Positions 43,479-50,617 are shown, counted from the first letter of the stretch. The stretch: 64,000 nt of DNA from Microbacterium oleivorans (GCF_001691565.1 NZ_MAYO01000003.1:1588766-1652765); one strand, 5' to 3'. Notes: generated from the letters alone by a model not told the origin. Numbers and translations are program-made.

Positions 43479-43508
43479 TCAGCGACGACAACAGCGAAGG
43501 GTCAGCAC
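43479..43508 (-). CDS. Nine-residue leaderless leader peptide with a Cys-Cys pair
   Basis: GTG 43508 to TGA 43479 encodes VLTLRCCRR. TACTCT ends 6 nt before the GTG, so transcription should start on the initiation codon. A 6-bp hairpin (43462-43467 with 43472-43477) begins directly after the stop, and a second (43419-43424 with 43433-43438) lies just before the cbs ribosome-binding site. This matches the layout of cysteine-responsive leader ORFs known from mycobacteria: ribosomes stalling at the Cys codons when cysteine is scarce would change leader folding and raise expression of cbs-metB. Confidence 0.6.
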   Translation of the reverse strand: MLTLRCCRR

Positions 43509-43520
43509 CCGACCAGAGTA
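43509..43520 (-). promoter_or_regulatory. Leaderless -10 element of the cbs-metB operon
   Basis: TACTCT (43520-43515) with 6 nt to GTG 43508 of the leader ORF; no clear -35 hexamer. Confidence 0.55.
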
Positions 43521-43608
43521 GCGGACCCCCGGCATCCGCGGCGGTCGTCATCTGCCGCAACAGAAGGAAAGGTTCGGACACATGACCCTCGCTGCCGCTG
43601 CGCGAACG

Positions 43609-43620
43609 TAGGTTCGTCGT
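43609..43620 (+). promoter_or_regulatory. Leaderless -10 element
   Basis: TAGGTT (43609-43614) with 6 nt to ATG 43621. Confidence 0.6.
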
Positions 43621-44166
43621 ATGACTTCTCCCGCACACGCCGCACCGGACGACCGGGCCGTCTCCGGGTTCTCGGAGTCGCTGTCCCCCGACGAGTTCAA
43701 AGCCGTGTTCCGCGGTCACCCGGGCGGCGTCGCCGTCATCACCGCTGACGCCGGGGACGGTCCCGTCGCACTCACGGCGACGTCGGTGTCGTCGGTCAGC
43801 GCCGACCCGCCCCTGCTCATCTTCTCGGTGTCCGCGCAGTCGTCCGCCGCGCCCGTACTGGCCGCGGCGGAGACCGTCGTCGTCCACCTCCTCGATTCGG
43901 ACGACCTTCGGGTCGCCGAGGTGGGCGCCACGAGCGGGATCGATCGTTTCGCCGAACTCCCCTGGTCGCGCCTCGTGACGGGCGAGCCTGTGTACAACGG
44001 GGTCCGCGCATGGGTGCGGTGCGCCGTCATCGATCGAATGGATGCCGGTGGCTCCACCGTTATCGCGGCTCACGCCATCCAAGCCAACATCGCGCGCGAG
44101 ACGTCGGCGCCGCTCGTCTACCACAGCCGCACCTGGCACCGGCTGGGCCCCGACACCGCCCTGTGA
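43621..44166 (+). CDS. Flavin reductase family protein
   Basis: A 181-aa FMN-binding split-barrel protein of the flavin reductase (DIM6/NTAB-like) family. Diagnostic segments are FRGHPGGVAVITAD, LTATSVSSVSADPPLLIFSV and VVHLLDSDDLRVAE, with the closing LVYHSRTWHRL. Such enzymes give reduced FMN to two-component monooxygenases; the SfnG- and DszC-like proteins of this window are possible partners. Divergent from the cbs operon, which also fits a sulfur context. Confidence 0.9.
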   Translation: MTSPAHAAPDDRAVSGFSESLSPDEFKAVFRGHPGGVAVITADAGDGPVALTATSVSSVSADPPLLIFSVSAQSSAAPVLAAAETVVVHLLDSDDLRVAEVGATSGIDRFAELPWSRLVTGEPVYNGVRAWVRCAVIDRMDAGGSTVIAAHAIQANIARETSAPLVYHSRTWHRLGPDTAL

Positions 44167-44184
44167 CCGGGCCCTAGGCCGTCG

Positions 44185-44691
44185 TCACGAGCGTCGTGCG
44201 AGCTCCTCGAGAGCCGCGGCGATCCGGCGAATGGTGTCCGCCGTCGTCGCGGCGTCCTTCTCGTCGAGGTTGTCGATCACCGAGACGACGGCCGCATGGT
44301 GGGCGCCGTACACCTCGTCGACGAGATCGCCTGCCGACTCGGTCGGCACGAGGTAGTGTGCCCGGCGGTCGGTCGGGTGCTGCTCGCGCAGGACGTATCC
44401 CTTGCCGACCAGACGCTCGATCACGTTGGTGACGGTGGCGCTCGACGTACCGAGCATCACGATGAGGTCCTTCGGGCTGATCTCGCGCTCTTCGCGACGG
44501 GCCTGCACCAGATAGCGGAGCGCTGTGAGGTCGATCCCACCGAGACCGGAGATCCGCTGCGACCTGTCGGCTTGGACCTGCTCGGCGTGGCGGAGCTCGA
44601 GGATGGCACTGCTGAGACGCCGGCCCGACTCTGTCTGAGGCTGGGCAGCGTAGAGGTGGGTGTGCTCGTGTCGCACGATGGATTGAGGCAT
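44185..44691 (-). CDS. MarR-family transcriptional regulator
   Basis: A 168-aa winged-helix regulator. The DNA-binding part is MLGTSSATVTNVIERLVGKG with the wing HPTDRRAHYLVPTESAG. GAGGAGC precedes ATG 44691. It follows a 70-aa unknown gene by 33 bp on the same strand and is divergent from the small-ORF/paralogue operon starting at 45060, whose AT-rich promoter region contains inverted repeats suited to a MarR dimer. Confidence 0.9.
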   Translation of the reverse strand: MPQSIVRHEHTHLYAAQPQTESGRRLSSAILELRHAEQVQADRSQRISGLGGIDLTALRYLVQARREEREISPKDLIVMLGTSSATVTNVIERLVGKGYVLREQHPTDRRAHYLVPTESAGDLVDEVYGAHHAAVVSVIDNLDEKDAATTADTIRRIAAALEELARRS

Positions 44692-44724
44692 GTCAGCTCC
44701 TCGGCTCGTGACGGGTGTCCAACA

Positions 44725-44937
44725 TCATCCGATCGCCGCCCGAGCCTCGGCCGCGTCCGGATATGTTCCCACGAGCCCCCCGGCGTGATCGCGGGCGATC
44801 CAACCGGTACGACCTTTCTCGACGGTTCCTACGAACCGTCCGTGGGTGTTGCCGACCCAGAAGCCCTTCTCCACTTCGTGCCACGTCGCGGTCTCCTCAC
44901 TGACGTCCACGGAGCTGAACAAGTCGAGCACCTCCAT
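44725..44937 (-). CDS. Hypothetical 70-aa protein
   Basis: Start ATG 44937 is chosen because AGGTGG lies 8 nt upstream; GTG 44949 is an alternative. Segments WHEVEKGFWVGNTHGRFVG and GWIARDHAGGLVGTYP suggest a small beta-strand-rich fold. There are no Cys residues and no signal peptide. Probably co-transcribed with the MarR gene. I do not recognise the family. Confidence 0.7.
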   Translation of the reverse strand: MEVLDLFSSVDVSEETATWHEVEKGFWVGNTHGRFVGTVEKGRTGWIARDHAGGLVGTYPDAAEARAAIG

Positions 44938-44949
44938 CGGCTTCACCAC

Positions 44950-45059
44950 CTTACATGTCTAAGTCTGTGACAGTTCGTGTCCTTGTCGAAATCAATGATA
45001 GACATGACTTATGAAATCTACTAGATGTATTGTTTAGCTAGTAAATAAGGAACGGATCG
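44950..45059. promoter_or_regulatory. AT-rich divergent promoter/operator region
   Basis: About 110 bp at roughly 40% GC in a 70% GC setting. CATGTCT (44954-44960) is mirrored by AGACATG (45000-45006), and ACTAG (45020-45024) by CTAGT (45038-45042). AAGGA ahead of ATG 45060 is the Shine-Dalgarno. Likely MarR-controlled in both directions. Confidence 0.5.
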
Positions 45060-45215
45060 ATGACACCCACACCCGCACACCCCATCCCGGCGCCGTTCGC
45101 GGCGATCGGCGTCGCGCTCATCCCCGAGCCGCGTACGGGCCTGCGGGACCGCATCTTCGATGCGCTTTCACGACAGCGCCCGCACCGCACAACGGCTCGG
45201 GCCGTCGACCACTAA
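45060..45215 (+). CDS. Hypothetical 51-aa protein
   Basis: ATG 45060 to TAA 45215, with AAGGA 9 nt upstream. The N-terminus is Pro/Ala-rich (MTPTPAHPIPAPFAAIG), then a short hydrophobic stretch VALIPEP and a basic helix ending in RPHRTTARAVDH. It is the first gene of a small operon with the paralogue at 45251 and the 32-aa ORF. I do not recognise it; the strong ribosome-binding site and operon position argue that it is real. Confidence 0.55.
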   Translation: MTPTPAHPIPAPFAAIGVALIPEPRTGLRDRIFDALSRQRPHRTTARAVDH

Positions 45216-45250
45216 CCCTCACCCACCCGCACCCACACCAGGAGAACGTC

Positions 45251-45604
45251 ATGGGAAGCCTCTACTACGGGAACGTCGAATCCCCCATCGTCATGCCCGA
45301 CCGCATCCTCGCCCACCTCGCCGCGATCGCGACGACCAAGCTGCGCCGGAGCGAGAGCTTCGTGGTCTCCTGGAAGGGAACCGGGGACGACGGCGAGGGA
45401 CGCACCACGCTGTGGTTCCAGCCCGCTATCCCCCTGCGTTTCGTCTACGAGCAGTCGGCAGCGATCGCTCTGAACCCTGCGACGCTGCGAGAGATGGCTG
45501 ACCAGGCGACATCCAACGGCGGACTCGTCCTCGACGCCGATCTCGACATTCCCGAGATCTCCGCGGCGCGCGCCGAGACGCGACGCGCGGTGGTGGCCGC
45601 ATGA
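45251..45604 (+). CDS. Small conserved protein, DUF7882-like (copy 1 of 4)
   Basis: A 117-aa protein of a small family repeated four times in this window. The core pattern is an N-terminal G-x-[IL]-x-Y-G-type strand, DRILAHL, TKLRRSESFVVSW, GRTTLWFQPAIPLRFVY and NGGLVLDAD. In Microbacterium genomes relatives are, as I recall, labelled either ATP-dependent DNA ligase or DUF7882; no ligase motif (KxDG) is present, so a ligase function is not supported. ATG follows GGAGAACGTC. Copy 1 has a longer acidic/Arg-rich tail than the others. Confidence 0.75.
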   Translation: MGSLYYGNVESPIVMPDRILAHLAAIATTKLRRSESFVVSWKGTGDDGEGRTTLWFQPAIPLRFVYEQSAAIALNPATLREMADQATSNGGLVLDADLDIPEISAARAETRRAVVAA

Positions 45605-45699
45605 GCCATCCCGACCTCACCGACGAGGCGGATGCATACGAAGACGCGCTCGCCGCGGACTTCACCGAGCGATTCGGAACTCCGCCGCTACTCGTCTGA
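45601..45699 (+). CDS. Hypothetical 32-aa acidic microprotein
   Basis: ATG 45601 overlaps the stop of the preceding gene (ATGA), and TGA is at 45697-45699. The product begins MSHPDLTDEADAYEDALAAD and ends FGTPPLLV. It is strongly acidic. Coupling and the strong terminator 24 bp downstream suggest a genuine last gene of the operon. Confidence 0.5.
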   Translation: MSHPDLTDEADAYEDALAADFTERFGTPPLLV

Positions 45700-45722
45700 C
45701 CCGGTCGTCGGCCAATGACTCG

Positions 45723-45766
45723 TGCCGCCCCGTCCACCGCCCCCCCACGGTGTCGACGGGGCGGCA
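45723..45766 (+). terminator. Rho-independent terminator
   Basis: 12-bp outer stem (45723-45734 with 45755-45766) plus inner CACCG/CGGTG stem, followed by TGTTTTTT. Confidence 0.9.
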
Positions 45767-45795
45767 TGTTTTTTACGCGAAGCGGATGCCGCGCC

Positions 45796-46119
45796 TCAGG
45801 CGCCGGCGTCTGCCTCTCCCGCGTCCGCGGGCTCGGGCACCAGATGAAGACCCGCCGGTGAGTTGGCTGCGTACATGAGCGCCTCGGACCACGCGCGGTT
45901 GATGCGCGACTGACGGCTGCCGTAGTACTTGAAGACGAGCGACGCGTGCGGGTGAAGCCAGACGGAGGTGCGCCCCTCGCCGATGCTCTTGTCATCGCGC
46001 CACGTGAAGTGGAACGACTCGCCGCGACGGAGCTTGTTGCCGATCACCTGCTGCAGGTGCGCCAGCGTGCGGTCTTCGAAGTCCACCTTGATGGAATCCT
46101 CATAGATGAACTTGCCCAC
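45796..46119 (-). CDS. Small conserved protein, DUF7882-like (copy 2 of 4)
   Basis: A 107-aa paralogue of the proteins at 45251, 46179 and 50618. The core reads DRTLAHLQQVIGNKLRRGES, then WRDDKSIGEGRTSVWLHPHA and LVFKYYGSRQSRINRAW. GTG 46119 follows AGGAGCC. It is closest to copy 4: both have GNKLRRGESF, a W-R-D-D-x-S-I-G loop and KYYGSR. Divergent from copy 3, 59 bp apart. Confidence 0.75.
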   Translation of the reverse strand: MGKFIYEDSIKVDFEDRTLAHLQQVIGNKLRRGESFHFTWRDDKSIGEGRTSVWLHPHASLVFKYYGSRQSRINRAWSEALMYAANSPAGLHLVPEPADAGEADAGA

Positions 46120-46166
46120 AACGGCTCCTGTCTTGTCATCTCGATCGCGAGACGACGCCCTCCCAT

Positions 46167-46178
46167 TATGGTGTCCCC
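46167..46178 (+). promoter_or_regulatory. Leaderless -10 element
   Basis: TATGGT (46167-46172) with 6 nt to ATG 46179; no Shine-Dalgarno present. Confidence 0.55.
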
Positions 46179-46508
46179 ATGGGCCTGATCTACTACGGCG
46201 GCTCGGCGATGCCCATCCGCATCAACGACCGGGCGCTCGCTCACCTGAAGGTCGTGGTGGCGACCAAGCTCCGCCGCGCGGAGAGCTTCACACTGTCCTG
46301 GCAGCACCCGGACGACTCGCCGGTCGGGCGGACCACCATATGGCTGCATCCGGCGATCCCGCTCCGGTTCGTCTTCGACGAGGCTGAGCCGCCGACACTC
46401 GACCGTGCGTGGATCGAGGAGCTCGCGGCCTCGGCCAGTTCTTCCGGGGGAATCCAGCTGACATCGCGGATGTTCGACGACGAGGCGGACACCAGTCGCA
46501 CGGAATGA
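46179..46508 (+). CDS. Small conserved protein, DUF7882-like (copy 3 of 4)
   Basis: A 109-aa paralogue: MGLIYYGGSAMPIRINDRAL, then VVVATKLRRAESFTLSW, GRTTIWLHPAIPLRFVFDE and SSGGIQLTS. It is closest to copy 1 (shared TTxWxxPAIPLRFV segment). The loop between TLSW and GRTT is HPDDSPV instead of the acidic loop of copies 2 and 4. Followed by a strong terminator. Confidence 0.75.
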   Translation: MGLIYYGGSAMPIRINDRALAHLKVVVATKLRRAESFTLSWQHPDDSPVGRTTIWLHPAIPLRFVFDEAEPPTLDRAWIEELAASASSSGGIQLTSRMFDDEADTSRTE

Positions 46509-46516
46509 CAAAACGC

Positions 46517-46557
46517 CATCGCGGCGAGTCCCCGTGCGGTGGGGGCTCGCCGCGATG
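46517..46557. terminator. Bidirectional terminator hairpin
   Basis: 17-bp stem (46517-46533 with 46541-46557, one T-G pair) and 7-nt loop, between copy 3 and dps. Confidence 0.88.
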
Positions 46558-46586
46558 TGAGTGCTACAGGCCGTGGAGTCCGGGGG

Positions 46587-47135
46587 TCACCGGGGCGTGC
46601 GGTTCTCCGCACTGATCATCCACGCGAACTGCTCGAGGCTCTCGAGGATGCTGTGCAGGATGTCCGCGCTCGTGGGGTCTTCGTCGTCGACCTCGTCGTG
46701 CACCTCACGGCATGTGCCGATGACGGCCTCGAGGCGCTCTGTCACCAGATCGATGACGTCGGCGGTCAAGACCTCGCCGTGGGGGAACTCAGGAAGCGTG
46801 GTCGTCTCGGCGACCGTGTCGCTGCGACCGTCGGGAACGGCGTGGAGCGCCCGCATCCGCTCGGCGACCGTGTCGCTGAACTCGCGCGCCGCGTCGATGA
46901 TCTCGTCGAGCTGGAGGTGCGTGTCGCGGAAGTTCTTGCCGACGACGTTCCAGTGGGCCTGCTTGCCCTGGATCGCCAGTTCGAGGAGGTCTACGAGGAC
47001 TGCCTGCAGGTTGTCGCTCAGCTTCTTCGAGGCGGTGAAGCCGCGTTCGGCGTTCTGCTCGTCGGTCAGCTGCGCACCCGACTTCGCGGGGCGGCGCTTG
47101 TTTCGGGTGGCGGGCTTCGTCTGCGTGGTCGTCAT
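46587..47135 (-). CDS. dps: Dps-family DNA starvation/stationary-phase protection protein
   Basis: A 182-aa ferritin-like protein that stores iron and shields DNA from peroxide. The ferroxidase region is QGKQAHWNVVGKNFRDTHLQ with LDEIIDAAREFSDTVAERM. The N-terminal tail is rich in Lys, Arg and Thr (TKPATRNKRRPAKSG), the kind of tail used for DNA binding. ATG 47135 follows AGAAGG; GTG 47144 would leave that Shine-Dalgarno too close. Confidence 0.94.
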   Translation of the reverse strand: MTTTQTKPATRNKRRPAKSGAQLTDEQNAERGFTASKKLSDNLQAVLVDLLELAIQGKQAHWNVVGKNFRDTHLQLDEIIDAAREFSDTVAERMRALHAVPDGRSDTVAETTTLPEFPHGEVLTADVIDLVTERLEAVIGTCREVHDEVDDEDPTSADILHSILESLEQFAWMISAENRTPR

Positions 47136-47243
47136 GGGACACACCCTTCTGTCGCGGAACGTGGTGATCCCACGCTAGATCGAAGGCACGGGGTCGTCAG
47201 CGGGTTGCGCGGCCTCGGAACCGGTGATAATTCGGAGTCTGGA

Positions 47244-47483
47244 TCAGGCCTGGACGCGGGCGACGGCGGCAGCCATCTCGTCGTCGGTGAGGTCGAGGCC
47301 GGCATCCTCAAGCCGCTGTACGAGCACGCTCGCACCATCGAGCCCTTCCTGACCGGCGAGGTCCGCACGCGTCTGGACGACGATGCCGTCGAGCTTCTGC
47401 GCGGCGTCAGCGGGGTTCTGCGACATGGCGGGCTCGGATTGGACCGCTTCGCCGGGACGACCGGCGTCTTGTGGATCGCTCAT
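47244..47483 (-). CDS. Hypothetical small acidic protein
   Basis: A 79-aa protein from ATG 47483, chosen because CACACT lies 6 nt upstream in the leaderless arrangement; ATG 47519 is the alternative, with AAGGGG directly abutting it. A Pro/Gln-rich start is followed by a helical acidic part: LVQRLEDAGLDLTDDEMAAA. No motif recognised. It sits between dps and other short genes on the same strand. Confidence 0.55.
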   Translation of the reverse strand: MSDPQDAGRPGEAVQSEPAMSQNPADAAQKLDGIVVQTRADLAGQEGLDGASVLVQRLEDAGLDLTDDEMAAAVARVQA

Positions 47484-47552
47484 GACGCCAGTGTGGGCGT
47501 AGGCATGAGCAGCGGTCATCCCCTTGACCGGTGCCGTGGAGGTGGATATGCC

Positions 47553-47870
47553 TCAGTGGAGGCGGGGCCGGTCGGGGTGGATGGTCGGGCCGTTCCACAG
47601 CGGCGCGAACCCTTCGTGCTCCGTGTCCTCGAAAGCGGCGACGTGTCCCTCCGCGGGGGTCTCGCGGGATTCCGGCACGGGGATGACCGCGATGGGTACG
47701 CCGGGGGTGATGAACAGGTAGGCCGGGCTGGCGCTTCCTTCACCGTCGTTGACGGCCAGCCAATGCTGGCCATCGCGAGCGCCCTCTTGAATCTCACGGT
47801 GCACGTCCTCGAGGGTCCGGTCGCCGACGCTGTACCACTGGCCGCCGTAGGAGATGTCGATGCGGGTCAT
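47553..47870 (-). CDS. Hypothetical 105-aa protein
   Basis: ATG 47870 follows AAAGGACGAG. The product starts MTRIDISYGGQWYSVGDRTL, has EIQEGARDGQHWLAVNDGEG and the hydrophobic strand YLFITPGVPIAVIPVPE, then a Pro-rich tail ending PRLH. It looks like a small cytoplasmic beta-rich protein. I recall similar unnamed proteins in related genera. No function can be assigned. Confidence 0.7.
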   Translation of the reverse strand: MTRIDISYGGQWYSVGDRTLEDVHREIQEGARDGQHWLAVNDGEGSASPAYLFITPGVPIAVIPVPESRETPAEGHVAAFEDTEHEGFAPLWNGPTIHPDRPRLH

Positions 47871-47973
47871 CTCGTCCTTTCGGCTTCCGTCGGGTTTCCG
47901 GCATCCAGCTTCCGGCCTCTCCGGCCGCGTGTCACCTTCTTGACAGGTCACGGGGCTCGGGGTTAGGGCGACC

Positions 47974-48264
47974 TCACAAGGCCGCGAGAGGCGGCCGATG
48001 AGCGATCGGCTTCGGCTTCCGTCGTCGCGACGCGCAGGCGGCGAGGTGCTGGGCCGCACCCACCAACAGCTCGTCCATCCCGCGGAACCATGCGGTTCCT
48101 GCACCGCCGTGGACCCATGTGACGTCGTAGCCGCCGCGTTGCGACTCCTCCACGTAGGCGAGCACACTCGTGGCGTCGGAACGGGCGACACGCGTGTCGC
48201 AGAGACGCCACGTCGTCGGCGACAGCGGCTCCAGAGAAAGGTGAGGGACGGGGTCCGCACTCAT
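47974..48264 (-). CDS. Hypothetical 96-aa protein
   Basis: ATG 48264 follows CGGAGGTG. The product starts MSADPVPHLSLEPLSPTTWR, then LCDTRVARSDATSVLAYVEE, GGYDVTWVHGGAGTAWFRGM and a basic tail SRRRKPKPIAHRPP. There is one Cys, no signal peptide and no known motif. First of a run of four short same-strand genes ending at dps. Confidence 0.68.
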   Translation of the reverse strand: MSADPVPHLSLEPLSPTTWRLCDTRVARSDATSVLAYVEESQRGGYDVTWVHGGAGTAWFRGMDELLVGAAQHLAACASRRRKPKPIAHRPPLAAL

Positions 48265-48644
48265 GATGCACCTCCGAGGTGACGCGCGCAGGGGTCGACG
48301 ATGACCACCGCAGGGCGAGGCTTGTATGGCCCTCACCATCTCCCCGCATCGCACGGGAACTGAGGGGCTTGACACCGCGCGAGAGCGGGGTTAGCTGCGC
48401 GGATGAACTAGCAGATTGCTGCTGCCGGAGTCAATGGCCCCGTCGGGATTTCCTGGCGCACGTACGGTGATAACCGCAAGGTAAGTAGGCGAACGGTCGA
48501 GACGTGAGGTGTTCGGGTCACCGATCCTCTCCCGCGCTTATGACAGGCCCCGGCGATCGGGCTTATCGCCGGGGCCTCACCTTCGCAAGGCCCTCCGCCT
48601 CGAACGCTCCGCCGCATACGTTCGGGGGAACGAGAGGAGCACTC
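48265..48644. other. 380-bp intergenic region with a promoter-like element and terminator
   Basis: I find no convincing gene here. TTGACA (48369-48374), a 16-bp spacer and TTAGCT (48391-48396) form a promoter reading rightwards. A terminator follows at 48545-48577, so a transcript of about 180 nt is possible. A similar TTGACA-N17-TTAGGG occurs at 47940-47968. Confidence 0.4.
48545..48577. terminator. Terminator hairpin
   Basis: Perfect 13-bp stem (48545-48557 with 48565-48577), 7-nt loop, 67 bp before the next gene. Confidence 0.75.
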
Positions 48645-48833
48645 ATGACCGATCACGAGGCCGTGCCCGACCCGGACGCCCCCATCCCGGGCGGCGACCT
48701 GCCCGACGAGGATCCCATCGAGGCCGTGTCGCACGCCGCCGCGAACGACGACGCCGTTCCGATCGAGCAGGTGGAGCCGGGGGTCGACCCCGACTCGGCG
48801 GACTCGAGCAGATCACTCAACCGCAGAGACTGA
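48645..48833 (+). CDS. Hypothetical 62-aa acidic protein
   Basis: ATG 48645 follows GAGAGGAGC. The product is rich in Asp, Pro and Glu (PDPDAPIPGGDLPDEDPIEA, then PIEQVEPGVDPDSADSS) and ends in SLNRRD. It is probably disordered. No motif or family is recognised; the strong ribosome-binding site and the terminators on both sides argue that it is real. Confidence 0.6.
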   Translation: MTDHEAVPDPDAPIPGGDLPDEDPIEAVSHAAANDDAVPIEQVEPGVDPDSADSSRSLNRRD

Positions 48834-48848
48834 CGACCTCGACCGAAG

Positions 48849-48869
48849 GCCGCACCTCGAAGGTGCGGC
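48849..48869. terminator. Terminator hairpin
   Basis: Perfect 9-bp stem (48849-48857 with 48861-48869) and CGA loop between convergent genes. Confidence 0.65.
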
Positions 48870-48879
48870 GTTCGGCGCG

Positions 48880-49686
48880 TCAGCTGACGGCGACGCTCTG
48901 CGCGTACTGGTTGGCGCGGGTCGCGACGTCGTCGATGTAGCGGGTCAGCGGGTTGTACGTGAACACGGCATCCCGCCATGCGGCCTCGGTCGTCATCGGA
49001 CCTCGGCGACAGAGATAGCGCGCGGCGGCGAGCGCAGCGTCGTCGATCTGGTTCGGGTCCCGAACACCGTCGGCGTTACCGTCCGCGCCCCATCGGCGCC
49101 AGGTCTCCGGGATGAACTGCAGCGGGCCGACGGCCCGATCCCACTGGTCGTCGCCGTCGAGGTCACCGCCGTCGGTGTCGTCGATCGCCGCCACCCCGTC
49201 GCCGGTCAGGCGCGGCCCGAGGATGCGCGGCGACACCAGGCCGTCCTCGCCGAGCCGAGCACCTCCGTAAGACCCGTGCCGGGATTCCACCGACCCGATT
49301 CCGGCGAGGGTGTTCCAGGCGATGGCGCACGAGGGCTGTTCGTGCGCGACGGTGAGATCAGCTGCCGCGTAGGCGATGACGGCACGACGGGGGATGCCGG
49401 TGACCTCCGCGACCCGCGACGCCCACGCTCCGTCGACGAGGTCGACCGCCGGCGCGTGTGAGGGGTCCGCTCCCGTGACCGCGAGCGCCGGGGACGGGGT
49501 GTCGGCCCACCGCGAGGACACCGGCGGGAGCGGGGTTCCCTGCGGTTCGGATGAGCCCCCCGCTGCGGGCAGGCACGCGGCGAGGAGGATGATGATCGTG
49601 GCCGGCGCGACGCCGATTCCGACGGCGAGCGCCGCGAGTCGTCGCCTCCCCGTGCGCGCAGAGGAGCGCGTCCGGCGTCGTGCCAT
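48880..49686 (-). CDS. Lytic murein transglycosylase (SLT-type)
   Basis: A 268-aa exported cell-wall enzyme. An N-terminal membrane/signal segment (LAALAVGIGVAPATIIILLA) is followed by a Pro-rich linker and the lysozyme-like domain. The predicted catalytic Glu is in LAGIGSVESRHGSYGG; VGPLQFIPETWRRWG and AARYLCRRGPM are typical of actinobacterial transglycosylases. It cleaves the glycan backbone of peptidoglycan. Start ATG 49686. Confidence 0.9.
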   Translation of the reverse strand: MARRRTRSSARTGRRRLAALAVGIGVAPATIIILLAACLPAAGGSSEPQGTPLPPVSSRWADTPSPALAVTGADPSHAPAVDLVDGAWASRVAEVTGIPRRAVIAYAAADLTVAHEQPSCAIAWNTLAGIGSVESRHGSYGGARLGEDGLVSPRILGPRLTGDGVAAIDDTDGGDLDGDDQWDRAVGPLQFIPETWRRWGADGNADGVRDPNQIDDAALAAARYLCRRGPMTTEAAWRDAVFTYNPLTRYIDDVATRANQYAQSVAVS

Positions 49687-49783
49687 GCGCGTCCTCCCCG
49701 GGTTCGATGCCCGTCAACGCTAACCCGCATCCCTGTGCACGCGTCGCACGCGACGGTTAGCCCGCCAAGGCCCCTCACCGACT

Positions 49784-50575
49784 TTGTCGCGGGTGCCTAC
49801 GGTCCCGAAACGCGACGTCGATGCATCCGGCATCCTCCTGCGTCGCTCGGACCGGACAGGAGACCGCGACCTGCTCTACGGCATCGGCGCGGAGGAGTTC
49901 GGACACGTCGAGATGCTCGCGATCATGATCGCGCAGCTGCTCGAGAAAGCCCCGGTCGAGCAGAGCGAGGCCGCTGCGGCATCAGACCCGGTTCTCGGCG
50001 CCGTGATCGGCGGCATGGATGTGCAGGCGGCCATCGTCGCGGGCGCAGGCGTCAGGCCGGTGGACAGCAACGGCAACCCCTGGCAGGCGTCGTACGTCAC
50101 GGCGAGTGGCAACATGCTCGCCGACTTCACGGCGAACGCGAACGCCGAGATGCAGGGTCGCCTGCAGGTCGCGCGGATCTACAACATGACCGACGACCAC
50201 GGCGTCCGCGAGATGCTCTCATTCCTGCTCGCACGCGACACGATGCACCAGAACCAGTGGATCCGGGCCGCGCAGGAGCTCCGCGAGGAGGGGGTCGAGG
50301 ACATCCCCGTGCCCCTGAACTTCCCGCTCTCCAACGAGGCGCGCGAGCACTCGTACGAGTACATCACCTTCTCCGACGGGCATGCGGCCGCGGAAGGCTC
50401 GTGGGCGAGCGGCCCGACCCCCGACGGCAAAGGCGAGTTCACCTACCTCGACGGTCCCGATACCTCCGCGCCGATGCCGCCGCCGACGCAGCCCGACCCG
50501 CGCTTCTACGGAACGGACGCGAAGCCGAATCTCCTCGACAAAGCCGAGGGCGTCATCAAAGACAAGCTGTCCTGA
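49784..50575 (+). pseudogene. N-terminally truncated manganese catalase
   Basis: The open frame (up to 263 aa) aligns with Mn-catalases only from DRDLLYGIGAEEFGHVEMLA onwards. Family members begin about 45 residues earlier with a helix carrying the first Mn-binding Glu, and nothing like it is found in any frame between the divergent transglycosylase start (49686) and this point. The other ligand regions are present: AEEFGHVEM, NAEMQGRLQVARIY and DTMHQNQW. The possible starts, TTG 49784 and GTG 49793, lack a good Shine-Dalgarno. It is probably inactive, though the body of the gene is intact. Confidence 0.75.
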
Positions 50576-50581
50576 GGCGTC

Positions 50582-50613
50582 AGGGATGCCGGGCGGCGTG
50601 GCCCGGCATCCCT
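50582..50613. terminator. Bidirectional terminator hairpin
   Basis: Perfect 13-bp stem (50582-50594 with 50601-50613) and 6-nt loop between convergent genes. Confidence 0.88.
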
Positions 50614-50617
50614 CGGC

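Noticed and set aside
43398..43620. SAM riboswitch in the cbs-metB leader
   Set aside because: No SAM-I, SAM-II or SAM-IV core could be traced; the leader is explained by a small Cys-coding ORF and two hairpins.
49687..49860. Frameshift that could restore the catalase N-terminus
   Set aside because: All three plus frames were read; none contains the expected helix with the first Mn-binding Glu, so a deletion fits better than a frameshift.
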